From NCBI GenBank assembly GCA_006176705.1, contig QRFJ01000482.1, positions 186,001 to 250,000 on the forward strand: a stretch of 64,000 nucleotides of DNA. The letters are read 5' to 3'. The notes under the pieces were generated by a model. The model searched no databases and was not told where the DNA came from. It saw nothing but the letters and a program-made list of their open reading frames with translations. A program made the position numbers and the translations under genes. This stretch comes from Cocos nucifera. Its lineage: Eukaryota > Streptophyta > Magnoliopsida > Arecales > Arecaceae. Of this stretch, positions 58,010 through 64,000 are shown piece by piece; position 1 is the stretch's first letter, and each line of letters starts with the position of its first letter.

Positions 58010-58973
58010 AAAATTATAGACGACGAAACCACATTGTACAAGGTGTGGCCAATTCCTTAAACACGTCCTTTCTAAACCTAAATTTTATGAAATAAGTGAG
58101 CTTATCCGTTGTGCTATTAAAATTTCCTTGGGTCCTCCGACGTCCAGTGTAGCTCAAGTTATCAATTTTTATACACAAAAGCCTCTTACAACAGGGCTTT
58201 GATCTGGACTCAGAACGATATATTCTGCGGTATGTTTTGCACCATAAAGTTCTATAAAACTCTGACCAGCCAGTACATCTATTCCGAAGATGGACCGCTT
58301 TGGCTTTGTCGCGATCGTGATTTATTATGTTTGGCACACACCATGACAATATCAATTACCGAGATGAGTAGCAACCATCCATCTCCAAGATGGATGATGT
58401 GGCAGCTCCATGATAGATGGCCACACACTTCATAGGGTTTGACCTATACAAAGGATAAGTAAGGTGTAAAAAGAAATTTAGAGAGTATCAGTACAGATAA
58501 GCTAAGATACTGAAACTTTTTAGAATGATAAAAATTCACTAAAGTCCAACTATGAGAACCAGTCCAATCAGACCCGGTTTGGGCTCCGGTTTGGGATGAA
58601 GCCGACAAGTCTTGCCAGCTTTATTATATATCTACAAATCTTTTGGATTGAAGTAGGGGAACTGATTCCTTGCCCAATCTTCATATCTGAGAGATGATCG
58701 TGAAAAATGGCCGAAGGCTATTTGGAAGGGTTACATTAGCGAACGGCTAGCCTTATTTATGGATTGATTGAGTTTATCTCCTTTCCCACTCTCTTCTTCT
58801 TAAATCCCACTTTCCTCGACCGAAGTCTTCCTCTTCCTTTTTCTTTAGTTTTGGTGGCCACCGTGCCCTTGTCGAATATTGCTACCCTCCTATAACTAGT
58901 TTTTATTTCTAAAACCATCATTGTCCTATTGTATTTATGTTTTTCATCGCCACCCACTAGAATCCGTTGGTCT
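58010..58973. other. stretch without recognised gene
   Basis: Mixed composition. Open frames 58014-58355 (-) and 58199-58435 (+) overlap each other on opposite strands and carry no known motif. Confidence 0.45.
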
Positions 58974-59390
58974 TGTTAGATTTGGCTCCTAATATTGCTT
59001 AATTATCATTTAATCTAGTTTAACTTATTAAATCAAGTTCTAAATCAATTATAGTGAGCCCAATTAATAAAGAGATCTATTCCTCATCAAAGTGAACTGG
59101 AGAACTCTAATTTGAGTAGAACTCATGATGGAAGAGATAATTACAGATATAAATAGAGGTAGCCTAATCTTTTTTCTCTAACTTCCAGAAGGTGTGAACG
59201 ATTTCTATCAATTATTCATGTTACGGGAGGAGGGTGAGAGAAGATGTCCCAGAAGAGAAGACCAGAAGCTCTACAGATTATGGGATCATCGTGCTAGATA
59301 CGATGACGCAAAGTATGATTTATTGTTGTCTTGATTTTATATAAATATAAGAGCATGATTTTGGTATAAAAGAATATAAAATTTCTAATA
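58974..59390 (+). repeat. Copia-D 5' LTR
   Basis: It begins tgttagatttgg and ends ttctaata (CA to TA), 417 bp. TATA box gatataaatagagg at about 59151. Inferred from the following primer site; no partner copy is in the window. Confidence 0.65.
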
Positions 59391-59392
59391 TG

Positions 59393-59406
59393 TGATATCA
59401 GAATCC
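59393..59406 (+). promoter_or_regulatory. Copia-D primer-binding site, mutated Met type
   Basis: tgatatcagaatcc differs from TGGTATCAGAGCC at only a few positions. Confidence 0.6.
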
Positions 59407-61080
59407 AAGTAAAATATTTTGATATATTTTGATTTATTTTCAGAATATTAAATCAAAGTTTTCCCAAATTTTGTTGTATTTTCATAATATCAAATCAATT
59501 TTTTTGAATTAAATCAAAGAATAAAAATTAAAATAGATGTTTTCTTTAAATTCTTGAGATTAAAAAAAAATTAAAGAAAGAGGTTGAGGGCCGCCAATGT
59601 GCCCTCTTCCTCTTCATCATGTCCTACGGCCACCAGGCTGCTGGCATCCTATGTGCAATCGCCTGCCAGGGGCCGACTGGGCCGTTCGGTGAATGAGGTA
59701 ATGGCCATGGCTGCTGCCATGCTAAAGGTAGCCAACCCCAAAGCCACTGCTGCCTCTTGGGTCGTTTGGTGAATGGGGCAGTAGCCAAGGCTGCTGCCAA
59801 GCCGGCGATAGTTGGCCTTAAGGGCGGTGCAAAGGGAGGTGGGGACCGGGGGATCAAGCCAACAGTGGAGACGACGTGGAAGAAGACACCAGCAACGGCC
59901 CCCTCATCGCCATTGTCGACCATCCAATCTCTGTCAATGATGGAAAAAACTAGAGAAAATTGGGGCAACCGATCGATCGCCCGTTGGTGCGAGAAGCCCC
60001 TCTTGCAATTTGGAAAGAAGATGAAACCCTAAATGGGTTTGGGTTTTGGGTTCAAACTAAAAACCCAAAATCTAGTATGAACCTATTTAATAAAAGAAAT
60101 TTTTGCATTTAAGCCCTTAATAAAGTTTAAATTTTAAAAAGATTCAAATTTAGTTTTAATATTTTTTATAATTTAGTCCTTAATAAATTAATAAATTACA
60201 TTAAAGTCCCTACCAGCTTTATGATAGTTTCAAAACTGCTATTTTATAGAAAAATTTCTATTCTTCTATTATTTATGGTTAAGTCCTTTATTACTCTAAT
60301 TTTCTCATTTTTTTCATTTGATTTGAGCAATTTTTTAACTGTTGGATTTATGATGGTTTGAAGAACATTATGATTGAGTTCCTATATAAGATAAAATATT
60401 TAAATAATTAAATTATTTAAATAATAATTTTGCTTACTATTGTTTAAGTGTATTTTCGCATAGTTCCAAAGAGTCCGGAGTACTCTATGGATATTGGGTA
60501 GCTGAGTTAGCGAGGGCTAATGATTTTCTCTCTCATTACACTCTTGAAATTATATAAAAGTATGTCAATTATAGTTGACCTAAAAGTGATTGTAATTAGA
60601 TACTAAATTAATAGTTATTGATTGACTAATTTGAATTGCATAAAGATGTGAAGTTCTACACTCAAAGATATGAATAATCTCAAATTTTTGTAATCATAGT
60701 TAGTTAAACCATAAAAAATGTAACTAATACAATGGATCCCAGTTTAAACATAAATTATATATTCATACCATAAGTATTGTTCTTGCTTACATATTTTATA
60801 TTATTATTGATTATAAAATTTTTATAATTTATGATTTATGTATTGCATGTTATGACATTGATTATTATATTTAAATTTATGATTAAATTAGTTGCGATAC
60901 TTATTATATACTATAATTCCTATCCAAAGGTATTTTATAGTTATATAAAAAGTATTGTTAGTAGAAATGTATTTTAGAATCTATGTCGTTATAGTAATTA
61001 TGAGTATGTTTTTTTATTTTCAGCTATGATCTCTATTTTACTCTCATCGTATTTATCTAATATTCTCATACTGAATGAAT
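59407..61080 (+). other. Copia-D leader with a GC-rich segment
   Basis: The part 59585-60030 is much richer in GC than its surroundings. It contains a direct repeat of about 57 bp (59679-59734 and 59759-59817, 80-bp step). Open frames there are alanine/proline-rich and without known motif. The remainder is AT-rich. Confidence 0.5.
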
Positions 61081-61800
61081 CAAATTATCTTGGATGATAC
61101 GAGCAGCTTCTCATTATACTAGGATGCTTAGACTTAGATTTGGCCTTTCATAAATCTTAGCCTGATATCCACCTACTTTCACTAGTTCTTCTGATTAGAA
61201 AGAATTATATAAAATATGAGAGCATTCTAATTGATTATCTCTCATGATTATTAAGAGTTCTATAGCAAGAGACATTAGAAGATTTGTTCCTAATAATAAA
61301 TCGGCCTCTAGATACTTTTTCTCTATAGAAAAGTAATTTACCAAATCAAATAAAGCCTTAGGTGCTATTCTAATGAACAAGTAAACCTCTATGAAATATG
61401 ATAGAATTTCTAAAGTGTGAAAGCGTATTATAGAAATACATGATATAGCCAGAAGACTGAATGATTTGGAAATGACAATATTAGAAAACTTTCTTATCTA
61501 GTTCATTTTCAATTCTCTTCCATCATAATTTATCCAATTTAAAATTTATTACAATACACACAAAGAATCATGGTCAGTGAATAAACTTATCTCTCAATGT
61601 ATACAAGAGGAAGAGAGATTAAAATAAGGTGACTCGGTTGTTCACGTGATTACAGATTAGGAGCGTCCTCAAAGAAAGAAGGAAAAGAAAAAAAAATAAA
61701 GGATCGAGCAATACACCAAAAAAAAGTTCTCATAAACTAAGATGTTTATTCTATAATAAATAGAGATATGTCAAGAAAGACTGTAAGAAAAGAAGAAAAT
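61080..61800 (+). pseudogene. Copia-D gag remnant
   Basis: Across frames: a short capsid part (about 61190-61520); N-K-L-I-S-Q-C-I-Q-E-E-E-R-L-K (about 61585-61620), a block common just before the nucleocapsid in this copia group; a K-rich run; then a damaged knuckle, C-L-F-Y-N-K-stop-R-Y-V-K-K-D-C (about 61745-61790), with the second Cys and the His both changed to Tyr. Many stops. Confidence 0.7.
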
Positions 61801-61839
61801 TATTCGAAAGAAAGAGTATTTTCTTATCACTTATTTGTT

Positions 61840-63363
61840 TCAAAACTAACTTTATTGATATTCCTTTTAATACTTGATGGATTGATTTGGGTGCTGCAAT
61901 TCATATTTCTAATTCAATACAGGAATTTCTTTTAAGCCAAAAACCAAATGATATAGAGTGGTGGATCTTTATAGAGAACTAGATAAAGTTCAAGGTTATT
62001 TCAGTCTGAACCTCCAGACTTATTACAGATATCAAATTTTAATTAGATCTACATGATGTCTTTTATGTTTCTTCAGTATCTAAAAATTTAGTTTGTTTAT
62101 CAAAGCTTAATTTAGAAGGTTATTCATTTATCTTTATAAATTTAAATTTTAGATTGACTAAAAATTTATTTTAGTTGGTACTGAAACATTGTTCAATAGA
62201 TTATATAAAATAAATTTGGATCTTTCTTTTGTACAATATTTACTTACTTTAAATGTCAATGTTGGAATGAAACATGATATTGTGAATGAGAGTTTTTCAA
62301 TATTGTTGAATATGCGATTAGATCACATTTAAAAAAAAAAGAATGACTAGATTGATTAAGAAAAATATTTTATCAAATCTAGATTTTAGTAATTTTAAAA
62401 TATATATTAATTATATTAAAAAATAAATTAAAAGTTATAAAATATATGTCACTAGAAGTCAAGAAATCTTAGAATTGATATATACAGATATTTATGGCTA
62501 TATTTCATCTTATTTTGGAGGGTAAAGGTATTTCTTCATTTTTATTGATGATTTCTCACGTTATAGTTATGTTTTCCTATTACATGAAAAGTCTGAAGCT
62601 TTAAAAATCTTTAAGGTATATAAAGTTAAAGTAAAAAATTAATTAGATAGAAAAAATTAAGGTTCTGAGATCTAATAGGGATGGTGAATACTATGATAGT
62701 ATGATGAATGTGGTCATAATCCTAAATCTTTTGCCAAATTATTTGAACAGCATGCTATTATAGCACAGTATACTATGCCAAAAAATTTTCAACAAAATAG
62801 TATGATTGAAAGACATTATTGCACTTTAGTGGATATGGTAAGGAGTATGATTAATAATTTCTCATTATCCTTAAATTTATGGGAAGTAGTTTTGAAAACT
62901 GCTACGTATATTCTAAACCAGGTTCCTAGTAAGGTCGTTTTTAAGACTCCTTTTGAGTTATGGATGGATAGAAAACTATCTTTAGCATATTTCTATATTT
63001 GGAGTTATCATATAAAGGCTTGATTATATAACCTATAAAAAAAGAAATTGGATCCAAAAACTATTAGTTGTTATTTCATTGGATATCCAAAAAAGTCAAA
63101 GAATTTTAGATTTTATTGTTCATTATACACCACTTGAATTATTGAAACTAGAACTGCTAGATTCATTGAGGATGGTAAAAATAGTGGGAATGGTAAACTG
63201 TGCAATACGGTGTTAGAGAAAATAAGAGAATTTTTTTTCTATTATAAGAATACCTAGAGATATTCTGCATGAACCGATTCAATATGAGATTGTAGAACAT
63301 CAATAGATAGTCGATACAATACTTTCTAAATAGCATGCTAATGAACCTAACCCGATTGAAAAT
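61840..63363 (+). pseudogene. Copia-D protease and integrase remnant
   Basis: The protease reads W-I-D-L-G-A-A-I-H-I-S-N (about 61880-61915; the family has D-S-G-A, Ser to Leu here). Next comes D-V-F-Y-V-S-S-V-S-K-N-L (about 62055). Integrase: I-Y-T-D-I-Y-G (first acid, about 62480), F-I-D-D-F-S-R-Y-S-Y (about 62540), S-N-R-D-G-E-Y-Y (second acid, about 62675), and Q-N-S-M-I-E-R (Glu, about 62805) inside an 82-codon open piece (62775-63023). All three catalytic acids can be seen but lie in different frames. Confidence 0.82.
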
Positions 63364-64000
63364 TATTGGGGGTAAAATAGCTTTCATCAAAGTCCAGTGG
63401 ATTGCCCGACCATGATATAGTACTATTTGAAGCAGTGGTGTTTAGGTCTAAACTTCAGTCAAACTGCCTTCTTGTTTTAGTCGACTTCTGGATGGCCAAC
63501 CTCTAGCCCATGAATGTCAGATAGTCTTCCTAGTAGCAACCCTTAGCTTTCTTTCCATGATTGCAGAGCCTATCGAAGGCATGTCGAACTTCGGCCTAAT
63601 GAGCTTGAATAGTGAAAAAGCTGTCATTCAGCTGATTCCAATCTTTAGCTCAAGATAAATAGAAGAACTCCATCAAGTATTGGATCCCAACGTAGTCCGA
63701 CCTTATGGTCGACCTAGAAGGCGGATGAATTTTTTCACCACAGATAGCAGATCTCATCAATCTCACAAATCAGGAACCTTGGCCAGCCAAATTTCTCTCT
63801 AGCCAAACTCATCTCTAGCCAAATTTCTCTATAGCCAAATTCTTCTACTCCATGTTACGAATGACAGATCCTGGCATTCTTGCACTAAGGACCTCAATCG
63901 GACAACTTGAGTCAGTGAAAGGACTTCGCCAGCAACATAAGTCCGAACTTTTCTTAGAAGCCGACCTTGAAGGTGGCTGAACTTTGGAAAATTGTCAAAA
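63364..64000 (+). repeat. Tat-like LTR, 5' part, runs off the window
   Basis: It starts tattgggggtaaaatagc, like the Tat LTR start tattggggataaatcc at 16857. It contains a run of tctagccaaattt units (about 63783-63845) at a place comparable to the ccttccagtcaaattt units of the Tat LTR. The remaining sequence is diverged, so it is probably a related subfamily. Confidence 0.55.

Larger units (their letters stand above)
58974..63363 (+). mobile_element. Copia-D: Ty1/copia element, truncated
   Basis: A 5' LTR, a primer site, a long leader, gag, protease and integrase follow in copia order. RT, RNase H and the 3' LTR are absent because a Tat-like LTR begins at 63364. If that is an insertion, the rest should lie beyond the window. 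Confidence 0.78.

Noticed and set aside
58014..58435. opposing open frames of 113 and 78 codons
   Set aside because: They overlap on opposite strands and neither has a known motif.

Overview
This is plant nuclear DNA: AT-rich, intron-free, full of stop codons and built almost entirely from decayed LTR retrotransposons. The element types (Ty1/copia, and Ty3/gypsy of the Tat and Athila kinds) point to a flowering plant with a repeat-rich genome. A monocot such as a palm is my guess, not something the sequence proves. No intact host gene, tRNA, rRNA or CRISPR array was recognised.

The core of the window, 11293-55666, is one multi-level nest. Its order can be read from target-site duplications (TSDs) and from reading frames that resume across each insertion. 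(1) Copia-A (+, about 5.7 kb, LTRs about 290 bp) spans 11298-55661 with the TSD GTATC on both sides. (2) A Tat-type gypsy element (+, about 12.6 kb, 11298-independent LTRs of 866 and 861 bp) sits in the 3' LTR of copia-A at 16857-55522. It has gag, protease, RT, two RNase H domains, integrase, a 134-bp tandem array and a long antisense coiled-coil ORF (aORF). (3) Copia-B (-, about 10.2 kb, LTRs about 2.48 kb) sits inside that aORF at 26963-53062, TSD GCAGG. (4) Three elements sit in copia-B: an Athila-type gag-protease-only element in its RT (30617-37765, -), copia-C between its integrase and RT (38165-43267, +, TSD GTACT), and a short non-coding LTR element in its 5' LTR (49386-53043, TSD TGGGA). 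By eye, LTR pairs are more alike the deeper the element lies in the nest, which agrees with this order.

Left of the nest, 1-2222 holds a minus-strand Ty3/gypsy gag remnant, probably with its 5' LTR. The stretch 2690-5335 looks like the 3' end of a second Tat element (aORF part, then LTR). From 5336 to 11292 is AT-rich sequence without recognisable genes. It holds two hairpins, a diverged duplication and a cluster of CACGTG motifs. Right of the nest, 55667-58973 has no recognised gene. Copia-D (+) runs from 58974 to about 63363 (LTR, primer site, gag, protease, integrase), where it is cut by the start of a Tat-like LTR that leaves the window.

All coding regions are broken, so the genes do not work together today; the window is a record of successive insertions. 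A 281-base run of N (40208-40488) lies inside copia-C, and the sequence just before it looks error-rich. The items best worth following up are the short non-coding LTR element, the Tat tandem array with the antisense ORF, and the CACGTG cluster.
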